A stretch of DNA of 29,627 nt from Saccoglossus kowalevskii (lineage: Eukaryota > Hemichordata > Enteropneusta > Harrimaniidae): contig NW_003151270.1 of the NCBI RefSeq assembly GCF_000003605.2, positions 89,787 through 119,413 on the forward strand, in the 5' to 3' direction. This document shows, one piece after another, positions 1-12,216 of this stretch. Position 1 is the first letter of the stretch. The number at the start of each line of letters is the position of its first letter. Both the position numbers and the translations under genes were made by a program. A model generated the notes under the pieces. The model had not been told where the DNA came from and ran no database searches. It saw only the letters and a program-made list of their open reading frames with translations.

Positions 1-1032
1 AACATCCTTTCACCCACAGTTACTACCGTGTTTCACCAGTGTATTCTATTTGACGTCAGAAGAAATTGAAATAAACAAATTAATTATAATTTCAGCCTCT
101 AGTTGACCACTGATTAAATAAACTATCTCGTCTTTATGTCAACTTGCAGTTATTCGTTGCCTACATCAGTGACTTCAAAATATATGTTTCAATCCCAGGA
201 ATTTCACTCGCTGTTAATTGCATGGGAGTGGCAGTCTTTAATGAATTTCTATTGTCATGTCAATTTCTTGCGATTACTCGAACATTAAGCTGTAACCACA
301 TACCGCCTAGGTGCTGTAATTAAATCTTGGTGTAAGCACCATATGAACTATGAACAATGCATGTGAAGCCAGCTGTGGGGTATATTCAATCCTATAGATT
401 TCTCATTGTTTGGTAACTATTTGCTGCAAATGCAACAAAAATCAATATAAAAAATATTACCCACACAGTATTCTACAGGTTACTTGTTGTATTTAGTAGT
501 GGCAACTTTGCAAGGCTTTAGCCATGAGACACATCCATGTAATAACGTGATCGTGTCAACAACTGCAGCGATTGGCTGATTGCATGTTTACTCTGCCACG
601 CCTTAGAGACTTGACTTTTAATATGGGAGTTTGTAACCTTTTTAAGAGAAGGGTAAGAGGAGGAAGCAGCAGAGAATGGTACAGCGAGGGGTTGTGAATA
701 AAGCAGGACTATATGTAATGAATTAATGTGTATTCATTCTGGTATCTCTACGTGTAAGCCACAGTCAGCTGGCGCACATCTGATATAATAAAATAAATGC
801 GATATTTACTATATGGGGGCCGCCATCTTGAATGACGCATAAAACTAAATAAGAGACAAGTTGTGAAACGCGTTTTTCAGATTCCTACAAATCAGGACAA
901 AAATACCAATCTTTCACAAAAATACGGTCCGTTGGGGTTATATTAAGCCAACTGATAACAAAATTCGCCAGAATTCGTCGTTTTTGTGTGGAAAAATCCC
1001 TTGCATACGAACACCTAATTACGCGAAGAACC

Positions 1033-1152
1033 TAGAACACTAAGCCGGGGTATTTGAAACCGAAATTGTCATCTAAGCGTTAGGCCGTCGCTGATTGGCT
1101 GCTGTGCTGGAATGCCAATTTTTAGTTTCAAATACCCCGGCTTAGTGTTCTA
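1033..1152. mobile_element. MITE-like palindrome, 28-bp perfect terminal inverted repeats
   Basis: Bases 1033-1060 and 1125-1152 are perfect reverse complements over 28 bp, separated by a 64-bp loop. The arms begin TAGAACACTAAG, and the outermost bases are TA on both sides, which fits a TA target duplication as made by Tc1/mariner-type transposases. There is no coding capacity. The intact arms suggest a recent insertion or a selected hairpin. A second copy was not seen in the window. Confidence 0.75.
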
Positions 1153-1605
1153 TCATTTCACCGGTAGTATCCGCCATTCTGTGACCTGTTTCAGTGACGT
1201 CACCAAAGCACGGCGTCTATGATCGGTTCAATAAATAAGTCAGAGGGGATCTCGTTGAAATCTCGTTATATATACGTCAGTTCAGATGCATGTGGCGATA
1301 GTAATACAACATAAGGTGTACGTAAATTCACGCCGTACAATACATGTTGCGTGTACATACGTGTTTCGTGCGTCCTTGTCCTGTCGGGTTGTCACGTGGT
1401 CAAACTAATCACGGGTAAATAACATATAGAACAGCGATAATAATGTAGATGATTGCTATCAACGGATCGCTGTCAGATTCAGTTTGATGCTAGAAGATGA
1501 TACAAATTGATCTATTCAACAAGAACAATCTATCAAAAAAAGGACTGAAAACGTTTGTAATGATATGCACATACTGCAAGTTTGTCTTATCTGGGTTATT
1601 TCAGT

Positions 1606-1773
1606 GAAAACGTTGGGCTAATCTGCACTGGCTCGGAAGGTTGTAAATGATTAGCTAGTTTGAATTTGCATAACAATACTGACAATGAACGTGCATTCAA
1701 CGCCACAAGTTTTTTGTATTTTTAGCCAATCAGAATTCATCTTCCGAGCCAGTGCAGATCAGCCGAAAACGTT
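1606..1773. mobile_element. Short inverted-repeat element with 9-bp direct flanks
   Basis: Arms at 1616-1639 and 1741-1764 are inverted copies over 24 bp with one mismatch (core CTGCACTGGCTCGGAAG). The body 1615-1764 is flanked by the direct repeat GAAAACGTT at 1606-1614 and 1765-1773. A non-coding body with TIRs and a 9-bp duplication is a non-autonomous DNA transposon. The duplication length and GG(G) start would suit a Merlin-like or Mutator-like element, but the superfamily is inference. Confidence 0.7.
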
Positions 1774-2250
1774 TCAAATTCTATATTTGTTTGTTCTTTT
1801 ATTTCATGTCGCATAATTTTAAGCAAATGACATTATTTGAACATTGTCAAATGTAGATTTGTGTAACTGGGTGGCATTGCAAAACATTTAAACACTAAGA
1901 CATTGATATTGTCCCAGGTTTAGACAATATATACTGGTTAATAATAATAACAGCAACTAACTTGTTGTTATAATAAATTGTTGTAACAAATATTGTCAAT
2001 AAATCGCGCCCCCGATAGACCAATCAGTAGCTATTGTGAACATATTGAAAAAGACATTGTTATATTTGCGTAATAAACAACAATGTATTTTCGCACAATG
2101 TCGGTACACATACTCAGTGAACACGTGTAGAGAATATATATTTCGAAACAGTTCTTTAAAATACACGGTTACTATATTATATGGTGCAATATGGGACAAA
2201 TTAAAAACATTTACCGTCATAAAGTCGTTTACTACCACATAGGTCATAAG

Positions 2251-2461
2251 TACTGTAAAATGACTAATTTTCACTGGGTTTAAATTTCACTGATTTACCA
2301 TTTCAGGCATATTCAGTAGGTTTTTAATTCACGGTTTTATCATTTAGATCATGTGTTCTATGATCAATTTTACATATTCACTGGGTTTTAATTTAGCACA
2401 TCTTCCAGTCAGCGAAATAAGCTAAATTAAAACCCAGTGAATAATTAACCCTTTTACAGTA
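2251..2461. mobile_element. MITE family A, copy 1 (TACTGTAAAA ends)
   Basis: A 211-bp element that starts TACTGTAAAA and ends TTTTACAGTA. It contains an internal palindrome built on CACTGGGTTTTAATTTAGC. A second copy at 25397-25591 matches it over nearly its full length, apart from a short insertion here in the loop of the palindrome. TA lies at both outer ends in each copy, which fits TA target duplication. It has no coding capacity. Confidence 0.85.
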
Positions 2462-2529
2462 TTGATCAATACGTCATTTGTATTGTTCAATACGTCACCG
2501 GTATTGAGCAATACGTCATTGGTATTGCT
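2460..2529. repeat. 21-bp tandem repeat carrying TACGTCA sites
   Basis: Three 21-bp units of the form TATTGxxCAATACGTCAxxxG, followed by a partial fourth (TATTGCT). Each full unit contains TACGTCA, a CRE/ATF-type half-palindrome. The array abuts the right end of the MITE at 2251-2461. A further TGACGTAA lies near 2586. Binding by CREB/ATF proteins is inference. Confidence 0.75.
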
Positions 2530-4087
2530 ATTAAAAAACAATTACATGGTTTCTACAAACCATTACTACATAGTTGATGTGGCATTGACGTAATACGTAC
2601 CATGTCGATTTCTTTTTAACTATAACACATTTGTTGATAAAATATATTACTGGATATAAATCACATTGAAATATGAGCAAGGCTCAAATGAGTTTTTTTC
2701 TCATGCTTATATATTGAATGCATCGTCGTCGACTGAATATCATGCAGCGTAAATCACGTTACAATTTGCGTAATAAAATAAAATAAATACAAATAGTTAT
2801 TTGATTTAGTATGAGAAATAAATATGCCTCCGCTCGATAGCTATGATACAGCAATACAATTCACCTCTTCCTCATGGACGGATGAGGTTATAACTGTTTT
2901 TATAATATGTATTTTGCGGTTCAATGGAGCTTTATAATATTGAGGTGAGATATTCACCGAAGATGCATACATTGTACCATGAACGGTTCGAGGATAATGT
3001 GATGACCGATATTTACAAACATTTGATATAGTAACAAAACTGTGTTAGGAATTACCGATTTTTGCGGTACGTTTCTACCTAATCGACACTATTTTAAGAT
3101 CATAATCACTGTAGTGTAGTCTTTGGCAACATGCCAATCCCGCCCGTATACTCTACATCGACAATAGAGGGAGACAGACTCGCTTACACAGACAACACTG
3201 TTTATATTGTAAATAATTTTCGAAGCAATTCAAAATGGAGGTCACTATTTTACGATGTGACGTGTATAATTTGTGTACAGTTTGTCTCTACTTCTCTGAG
3301 AAGTCGTTTTATGTTAGTAAGCATCGTGGGATTATATTGCAGTGGTCACTTACCACGTGGACGTCTGGCATGATTGCATTTATATCAAATGCATATTAAT
3401 TAGAAACAATTCAAACTAAATTAATTGAAATATATTAAATGTGAAAACTTTAAGTCGTACTGAATGGCAGTTAGTGTCATCATAATATTGATAATAAAAA
3501 AGTTAGTAACAGTTATATTGCTGATTGTCGGCCATTTTGTTTTATTGTGTTTGCCAAAAAAACTCTAGAAACAAGAATTCTACTCGATATCCCAATTGTT
3601 TTTAAATTTGTGTCTTTAATGCCACAAAATTGCCATATTTTAAGGGCTAAAGAAAGCATCATTGATCAAAAAAAAATCCTAACAAAACATATCAATTTAG
3701 CAAACACGAGTTACACAAAGGAAACTGTGAGATAATTTCGTGTGATATTCTTATATAGCCAATTCCTTGCTTGCGATGATGAACCATGACTCGTTAAGTC
3801 AGTTGATCAGAGGTGGTTGTATCACATTAGTCAAAGAATGGCGAAGGACATATGCTTTGTACACAGCTCTCTCGTGACAGTGTGAATAGATCAGTAATAG
3901 GCGCCACGCGATCTGCCGTCGGCGATCATCTTAGCATAACCATGCATCTTTGTCCCAGTACTATTAACGTACACGACATCCTCGCATGGGTAATCTAAAG
4001 GACATCTGTCATTCACAGTATGTAGCAATTTCTCGCCTTAGGTGACCAAGTGTATCTAATAATTGCATTCGCCCCCTTTTGTGGCTC
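2530..4087. other. Non-coding stretch upstream of precursor gene 1
   Basis: This is AT-rich sequence. The reading frames in it are short, have no recognisable domain, and show no splice-site support. It presumably includes distal regulatory DNA for the gene beginning near 4115. No repeat unit stands out other than short AT-rich words. Confidence 0.5.
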
Positions 4088-4120
4088 TTTATAAAGCCCG
4101 CAACACACAATTTGACAGTT
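4088..4120 (+). promoter_or_regulatory. TATA core promoter of precursor gene 1
   Basis: TTTATAAAG at 4088-4096 is a good TATA box. Transcription would be expected about 25-30 bases downstream, around 4115-4120. That leaves a 5' leader of roughly 30 bases before the ATG at 4149, with no sign of an intron. TATA promoters with short leaders are common in strongly expressed, cell-type-restricted genes; applying that here is inference. Confidence 0.6.
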
Positions 4121-4148
4121 AAGGGAGACAGCAGCCACTGCACCAACA

Positions 4149-4661
4149 ATGCCTGTCATTCGGCTCGCTAACGTTCTACTGTTTTTCGCCTGGGTCTCCG
4201 TCTGCCTGCGTGTAGTCAATCTGGAAACCCTGGACGGGAAAGACGACGGCCCTATGATGGGCACCGTTGACGACAGCCTGTCAATGGGCATACAAAGCAC
4301 CGGTTCAAAACAAATTGATCTGCGATGTCAGAAGTGTCAGCGTACTGCGCGTTTCACCAATAGGCTCAAAACTACCAGAACAAACACAGACTGTCCCGCA
4401 ATATGTAGTATACAGAGTTACTGGAAAAGAGAAGAACCTGTCGGTGTTAAAAAGGATCCAAGTTTGGTAACACGCCGGCATACTTGGAACAGCAATGCTC
4501 TTCAGAACTGCAAGTCGTACTGTAGTTGGATTCGCAAAAGATCGTGGACGCCGAAATGTGTGGGAACGTGTACAGGGGAGCAGGAACAAGACATGACGAA
4601 ACGAGCGCTTATTGGATTGCCATACTGTGTCGCAGTGTGCCAGGAAATGAACCAAGGCTGA
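4149..4661 (+). CDS. Putative secreted cysteine-pair peptide precursor 1
   Basis: A 170-aa single-exon protein of a family I do not recognise. Residues 1-19 or so (MPVIRLANVLLFFAWVSVC) form a signal peptide. Five close cysteine pairs follow: C60/C63, C82/C86, C121/C125, C137/C141 and C160/C164, the last four C-x3-C. Dibasic sites lie at KR93-94, RR109-110, RKR129-131 and KR151-152, so convertase cleavage would give several peptides, each with one small disulphide loop. One is HTWNSNALQNCKSYCSWI (111-128) and the last is ALIGLPYCVAVCQEMNQG. The protein ends in Gly, which could serve as an amide donor. The start codon has A at -3 and follows a TATA promoter. The paralogue at 15419-15940 shares the architecture. 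A multi-peptide neuropeptide or hormone precursor is the favoured reading. A folded cysteine-stabilised helical hairpin is the alternative, since C121-C141 has C-x3-C-x11-C-x3-C spacing. Confidence 0.75.
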   Translation: MPVIRLANVLLFFAWVSVCLRVVNLETLDGKDDGPMMGTVDDSLSMGIQSTGSKQIDLRCQKCQRTARFTNRLKTTRTNTDCPAICSIQSYWKREEPVGVKKDPSLVTRRHTWNSNALQNCKSYCSWIRKRSWTPKCVGTCTGEQEQDMTKRALIGLPYCVAVCQEMNQG

Positions 4662-7600
4662 TATATACTGGCACAGTCTGATATACCAGTCGTTATGGAA
4701 ACGAAACTTCATTTTGACAAAGTTTGTTTTTGTACATACTACTGACATTGTTCGGATCGATTGTTGAATACTGAAGACGAACAATGAATATTGGTGAACA
4801 TTGAATCGAGAGAAAAAAAGTACGTTCGCGAATTACCTATATAGATTGTAGTATGTGTGTATCTATCAACTTAATTTATACTGTGAAAATTAATGTAAAT
4901 GTATATTTTGCTTTGCAAAAGTACAATATATCCTGTACAAAACTGTGTTATGTACCATCATCTTCAACAACGCCAACGGTGTTGAAACTTTTCTGTTCTT
5001 GAGAGCTTTTTGAAATTATTAGGTTTGTAGTATTTCACCTCCACTAAATATTAAAAAAAACACGTCTTAAAAATAAATCTTTGCATCTCGAATATCCATT
5101 GTGCATATCGATTATACAGAACCGAAGGCACGTATCGACAGAAAGAGCAAATCTATACTTATTCAGTTGTATTTTATATAAAGAGAAAAATCTGTTTATA
5201 TATGAAATAATTACAGCAGTCGGAATCAGTTTCAATAGTCACGTGATATTGTGGGACGATAACTACTGATTAGGAGCGATGCATAGCTCAGGAGAACTCG
5301 TCTAAAGCAAGAAAGATTCAAAATTATAGGTGTTCTTTCATCGAATGTAATTTATCCATCATTCACTTATCCATTAAAACTATTATTCGTTCTTACACTT
5401 GGCACGTATCTGTGTGTTTTCCATTGTGTAAGAACGTGTTCTCACAATAACGTTCCCCCCTTGTGTAGCTTCAGCCCGAGGGTTAGATGAAATAGCCACG
5501 TGATCTATAGAGTATTCCCGAGAAATAGACACGGAAACCCCGATTTTCAAATATCAAGTTTTTGTAACGCTCGTGATAATGACACAACAGTGCAAACTCG
5601 CACTGAATGGCGATCACACGTTTTGAGTACACGTAAACAAATCACTATTGTAGTAAAAAATAGTGAATCCATACAGCACACGTTGGCAAGCATCGTAAAC
5701 TAAAGACGTTGCTGCTGTAGCACATTACTGCTATGAGCCCGGAGAAAAATGGTTCAAAATATGTTTATTTCAATTTTTTTTTGATTATTAGGAAGATGTA
5801 ATTTTGTGTCTGTGTGTTTAGGAAGGGGAAGTACAACCATTCCAATTCAAAGTTAATACTTTAGCATATTTTGAAATTATTATATTATCCTTTCTGCCAT
5901 CAAAATAGTATAAGGCTTGATAAAAGTAAAGTTATTATTACATGTATGTAAGGTTCCATATTAAATATGCCTTAGAATATTATATAATTCATGATGTTCT
6001 GTTCGCTACGTAAGATATACTGCTATCTTTAATACATGTGTTATTTAAGTCCTAGAAATTTGCGTTCCCTATTAGCTCAAGTATTTCATTTCTAAAAGCA
6101 GCGACCAGGCTAGCAGGCTAGTCATGTAATAAAGCGGGAAAACTGGAGAGTTTATTTAACGTCATTCGTGTGATGCTTCCTGTGTAATCTGAAATCGTAT
6201 AATTATTCTTTGGGAATCGTGTGATTTCCCCCCGACAAACTGTCCTAGTATCCGGAAAAGTGGATTAAACGGCACATGCTATACTGAATAATTGCAATTT
6301 TTTAAATATTTTGGTTTTATATGCACAACATATGATTAAGAAGTTATATCAGTCTAGCATATAATGTCTGGTTCATGTTTTGTTTTGCTCGAATGGGACT
6401 ACCGTTACCATTTTTCACAAAATATCCCAAAAAAAACGAATTTGCTTGTGTAACGTTAATTAAACATAACAACCGGTAATCGTTAGTATTACGCCCATAG
6501 AGTCGGTCTTGGTGGTAGGTAGAACACAAAGCAGAAGTATACACAGGTAAGTATGTTTAAGATACTGTCATACAATGTTCGCATATCGTAAATTATGTCA
6601 CATGGGGGTCGTATTGGTTACTGACATGAATGGGATTGCCTTCAAGCACGTATAGTAAGGAAGTGTCATAAGTTACATTTAATATGTAAAGTAAGTGACT
6701 TCGAACAAAGACTGCCCATGTGCATTATTATTTATTTGTTCGTTAAACCCATAACTTATAGTCAACAGTATGTTATGTGATTGTATGGGTAACTTGTGGC
6801 TCAACAATGTTGTGATTTGTGATTTTCTTCGCATTTACAATTATTTTGTTTTACCAAATTGTATGAACGCGTCAGTGAATTGGTACAACTAGTTACGACA
6901 CAGCAAATCTGCGTGCGTCGCTGGTGGTGTATCATGTCGGCTTAGATGGAACACTGATGCTAAATCCGACAAATGAACATGTAACTAAATAGTTATGACA
7001 AATTGTATTAAACCTCAGCCTTTTGGTTAGACAAAGACAAAGTTAGGCTACTCTTGATAGTCACCAGTAGTATTATGCCATCAATAATATGTCATACTCA
7101 TAGTCAAATTTTATCAAATCAACCGATTAATTCCATCCCAAACAGATGACGATAACGATAATGAAACGGTGTAAGCAGTAGAAGTTGTTTTCATAATATG
7201 AAAGTATAATTGTCCAACTCAAGTCACTAAATTAGTTTGACTGTATTGGTTAGAAACCGTATCTACGATTGAATCAATCTAGTGCAAAACTTATGAAAAG
7301 AAATCGGTAGAAAAAGGTTGAACAAAACAAAAAAGCTACGCCACTTAAAGTCAAATTAATTATGGGTTTTTTTTCCAAAGCTGTATATAAAACCAAAATG
7401 TAGAATATTCACAACATGGCGAACAAATATATTGTCTTGTTTTTTAAGTATGAGATAAACCCGTCGAGACATTTTGTTTCCACGAGGAGCATTTTATATC
7501 CCTGGAAAGTCCCTGTATGAGGCCTTTATCTGACTTTAAAACCCACCACTTCCAAACCATCAATTTTTCGGAATTTTTCATTTTTTTGAAGGCTTTCAGT

Positions 7601-10276
7601 GAGTCTTGTAAACTATTTTGCACACATTTTCGGGAAAGGGGATCATGCCCCTTTTTCAAATGGACTATGCGCGTACACGTGTGCGTAAGCATTGTCTTCT
7701 CGGAATGTTCTCATGCAATTATCATACTGAAATTAAGGTGGGTGGACCGTATACGCAAGATTTATATAATGCACACTTGTGAATAGTCATGACTGATATA
7801 AAAAATTAATTAGTCCAAAAGCCAATGACCGACATAGAATTTCAAATAGCTCAATGAGAGGGGTGTTTGCCATGTCGATGTGTGAGTTGCGAATTCGACA
7901 CCAAACTTACGTGTTACATGTTACGGGATATGTATAAAAGTTTCGGACAATTTATGAGAATAAAAGCTTATAAAATGTCTAGGAAATTTATTTATAAAAG
8001 TCCTATGACAAAACAGCACATTTAGTGTTTATGAAGTCCCACAACAGGACATTAAGATTGGTCGATAAGCACTAGGTGTGTTGTAACGGCAATTATCTAA
8101 AATAAAAAAAGGTTATCACTGTGACTTTTTTGTGCATGGCTCTAATGGCTAAGAAGAATGTATAATCAGATAATTGAATCTTTCAATGTCATTTATTATA
8201 ATAGATAGGAATTTGATATTCGACATTCATTACTCTTAAAGACTGATATATAGTGTGATGGGAATTGTGAAATGGTCACAGTAAAATTATTATATCTCTG
8301 CTTTATTCTCGTCATTTGCGATTTTGTCCCGTGATCTGTGTTCCCAAAATGACAAAGCAGTTTGTTTTTCCAGCATGTACTTTAGAAGAAATGCCATCTA
8401 TTTAAACTTGAAATGCCTAAAATTTGATCAAAACAGATTGTTATTCTTGTACATACACTATAACTAAACATGCATATCCACACAGCTATATCATGACACT
8501 CGTACAGTCGTTGTAATTGTAATATCTACTAATGTCGGATATGTGTATAAGAATAATAAATCAATTCAAAATATGTACGAGTGTAAAATAGCATAAATAA
8601 TAATATTCCACCAATATTTGTATACGCATTGGCAGTTATTAATATTTCAACTCAGTGTCTATGAAGTAAATACATTATATTTTAATATTGTGTGATTATG
8701 TTTGCTCGATTTCACCAAAATAGATAAAATTTGACTTTTTTAAAACGTAAAATTCTGCGAAAACGTTTGGTGCTGTTAATTTATAACTCCTAGCATTTTA
8801 TAAAAATTTGAAAATTATAAAAAATATTTGCCTTGAAAAGTTGTGGCATAGAGAACACAGCAGCTAGTCGTGTTTCCGTGGTGCAAAAGTTTCCGTTAAA
8901 ACTCTGTGAGCTTGACTTCAGTAGTTACATCATATGCATTGTTACATATTGTACCCCTTACTGTGCTGTGTCGTCAATGTGTTACTCAGATCATTAACCA
9001 TTTAACAGGTTTATTGTCAGCGTTGGTTTGCTGTACATAAGCTGTACGTGTAGAGTGCCTTATATATTTTATTTGTTTCATTGAAACTATTAACTCTCGT
9101 ATATTAACATTATAGTCAACGTTTCCAAAAGAAATGTAAACTTTGTGGGTAATCATAACCCCCACTGTATTATATACGATTATTAGAGAAACCGTAGTGT
9201 ACTCAATATCATGCATTCATGAACAACTTGGGTGTTTTTGACTCAAATAATATGACAAACGAACAATAATAGTTAAGATTTTGCATTCATATTTTAAAAA
9301 CCGTTTATAACTTGACTGCCTAATTCTGCAGCCCAGTATCTCCATGGCATTTGCGACAAAATACAAATATACTTGCCTGACCACCCCTTCAACGTGTGAG
9401 CACCACTCCTTGTACTTGAAAGAGATTGTAATATAGTTCAAAACTTATAGCCTTATAATATCCCATCAATACATTCCCTCATTTCCATATACTTTTCTAC
9501 AAATAATGTGAATATTATATATTCTATGAATATATATTTCTCATAAGATTCTTGCTATGTTGTATATATGTATACAGCTGTCTTATAATAATGCAGCAAG
9601 TTTTCCCAGGTAATAATAATCACGGAGTCATGGTGTGTGAGGGTAACATTTACCCCAAAATCTAAAACTGAATGCCCGTTTGTGTCACATCACGATAAAG
9701 GTTGTATGAAGAGAAGAATATTGTAGGATATATATATCACAAAGATGGTTTATATCCCATGTCTTCATTTGATTTTTGTTCATACATACATTCATTTGAT
9801 TTTGGTTAGGTTAGAGATAGATAGTTTGCACAGTGCAGTAACCACAAAGGTATATCTTTACCTAGAATGATAGGTCAACATCACCATAAATGTGTATTAA
9901 TGTATATAACATCTAACTGGCCGTAACTTATCACCAAGTAAAATGATGATTTTTGCTTGTGCTTTTAATTGACGAAAAATTGTTGTTGTTTTTTAAGTAA
10001 GGCTCATGCATGTTGTTGACTTATAGTGACATCTCGCAGAGGAATCGGATTTTATAGCGTGCGCCCATGATTATACTCAATTACCCTAATAAATATGTAA
10101 ATTGCGTCATTTTGTTTTTCCACTAAAATGAGTATCAACAGCGACATTTGAAAAAATAACGATGCAATCACTTAGCTTAGAAAATAAATCTTGGAATTTC
10201 GGGGATTTAACGTAAAACGATAAACACAATTTACACTTACACCATTGGCATTATGCGCGCCTTATTTTACGTAGCA
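4662..10276. other. Long AT-rich gene-free interval
   Basis: No reading frame here has a recognisable domain, signal peptide or convincing splice context. The open frames at 5044-5269, 6344-6544, 7444-7786 and 8986-9441 look like chance. Possible polyadenylation signals for precursor gene 1 exist (for example AATAAA at 5072-5077). TATA-like words occur at 7383 and 7933 but cannot be tied to a gene. Confidence 0.5.
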
Positions 10277-10296
10277 AACAAACAAACAAACAAACT
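10277..10296. repeat. (CAAA)n microsatellite
   Basis: About five perfect CAAA units in a row. It is a simple repeat with no other feature nearby. Confidence 0.8.
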
Positions 10297-10764
10297 GTTC
10301 TGCACGCATTGTATCGTCGCATGGATCTACTTCGAACGCAACTGTACTAATGCCTCATTTTCCACATACATCAGCATGACAATGGTGTGAATGAAACGCA
10401 TACATCACTTTACTCATCAAAGCAGTTGAGTCGAAGCAAATATTATAATACATGGCAAAATGTGATAAGTCGGAAATTCAGGCACAATCTCGTAAATAGC
10501 TTCGCGTTATCTCAATCGTGGTGGCGGTGTGAATGACAACCAAGTAATAACTGTAATTTCGCCTAACGAATATTTCGGTTTAGTATATATATTATGAAAC
10601 TGGATTAGCCTAAAAACAAATCTATAAGAGTGTTGTAGGATTCAAAACATTCGCTTTCGTTTATCAGTAAAGGTTGCGATGTAGTGGCAAACATTCGTCT
10701 GTATGAAAATCGTTTAATTTGCACTGCTAAAAATTATCATGATTTTCGGATTTTCGTGAAGACA

Positions 10765-10833
10765 ACATTTTGCGAAAGTCACCGACACTTTATGTCGTAG
10801 GACTCCAGAAAAAGTGTCACTGCTGCAAAATGT
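10765..10833. repeat. Imperfect inverted repeat
   Basis: The left arm starting ACATTTTGC and ending near ACACTTT (10765-10791) pairs imperfectly with the right arm ending GCAAAATGT at 10833. It could be a decayed miniature element or a hairpin. There are no clear target duplications. Confidence 0.4.
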
Positions 10834-11988
10834 TTCACTGACATTTGTTTCTCAGGTAATTGGAACAGTTCACAGTGGTAGGCTGTGATATGCTGACGGG
10901 TACTAAGAAGCAGTAGTTGTACTTGTTTGTTTCACGTATGCGTGCCGACCCCCGAGACTCGATACAATACATTGTCTCATTTCTTAAGTCACGCAGTTAG
11001 CATATACACCAGTTATTTATTCGCATCGTACAACTTTATATTCAATGAGCTAAAGCATTATTTCCAACCATCTACTTTGCCTCGTGTAAAATCAACTAAA
11101 ACCTACTTATCATCTGTACACACTAAACGATGGACGTGATATGCATTTGATCCCCACAGCTGTACGGGGTTCAGAAAGGCCACTTACAGATATACGCAGA
11201 ATCCCCTATAGAGGACAGTTATGATGAGAAGGACTATGCAAAGCGAGTGATAACGTTGATGAGGTGAAGAGCAAACCAACTGTCAGTCACAATAGTATAT
11301 TCGGGAAATCACGAATTTCCCTAACCACTGGACCCGCACGCCCCAGTTATGATCAGTGCCACTGGGAGAAGCGGGTCTGTAGGATTATAGTCATATTTGT
11401 ATTCATAGAAAACAAACTTGCATTCGGATTAAAGATTAAACATGATCCCTCCATGTAAGCCAAGTGATGTCAGAACTCAGACTCGTTATTATTAACAACA
11501 CGCGTACAAGTTTGCTTTCTAAGACTCGGGCACAGACGACGACGTTTAATATCACATACTTATACTCCAATATGACGTAATTGCCATTATCTGATTTACA
11601 AGAAAATTCCACACTGTCATAAAAAAACACTTCGTGTATTGTGCGGAGACACGTACATACATTTGTGTAGTGTCTAATGTGAAAATGGGTGTTGTGATTA
11701 GACGTATTGCGATAACGATGTAATATACATAACTCGCCTTAATATGTTTGTGTGAGTACAAAGTCAATCTACACTGATATACACACGAATATTGACATGA
11801 AAAGTCTCGTGTTCAAAGTATAAATACATTCACGTGATTGGTGTCGATCACGATATACGAATGCATGGACAAATGTAAAGATCGATTAATTAACTGATCG
11901 ATTAGCGACAGGCTAATACTGAACAGAGGGATATTTTCGTAACAACAATTCTTAAACTCAAAATATCAAAAATATTATAAAAACTTAA

Positions 11989-12112
11989 AATGTAATTAGG
12001 AATTTGCTTTATATGTAAAGTGTAAAAATCTATATTTTACTGTAAATGGAACATTCATTTTATTTCCTGTAAAAACGTAAAATTCCGTTTTTATTTCCCG
12101 TAACCTGTACCA
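11989..12112. repeat. Dispersed repeat, copy 1 (partner at 28701-28824)
   Basis: About 124 bp that matches 28701-28824 in the same orientation, beginning AATGTAATTAGGAATTTGCT and ending near CTGTACCA, with scattered differences. It is an interspersed repeat of unknown class. Neither copy shows clear terminal inverted repeats or coding potential. Confidence 0.75.
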
Positions 12113-12149
12113 ATTCATATTTTACAATGAATATTGCAGCCATACCAAT

Positions 12150-12216
12150 AAAATACAATGAATTAAAATAAATTAAAATACATTGAATTAAAATTAATTA
12201 AAATACATTGAATTAA
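12150..12216. repeat. 25-bp AT-rich tandem repeat
   Basis: Roughly two and a half units of about 25 bp built on AATTAAAATACATTG. It is an AT-rich minisatellite lying just after the dispersed repeat at 11989-12112. Confidence 0.6.

Noticed and set aside
2036-2274. Overlapping open frames on both strands
   Set aside because: Short, AT-driven, extend into the MITE, and lack any domain or splice context.
3131-3373. 80-codon open frame (MPIPPVYSTSTIEG...)
   Set aside because: No recognisable domain, signal or homologous motif; surrounding sequence shows no promoter or splice support.
7444-7692. Lys/Trp-rich minus-strand open frame
   Set aside because: Composition is odd but there is no family match and the opposite strand is equally open, as expected by chance.
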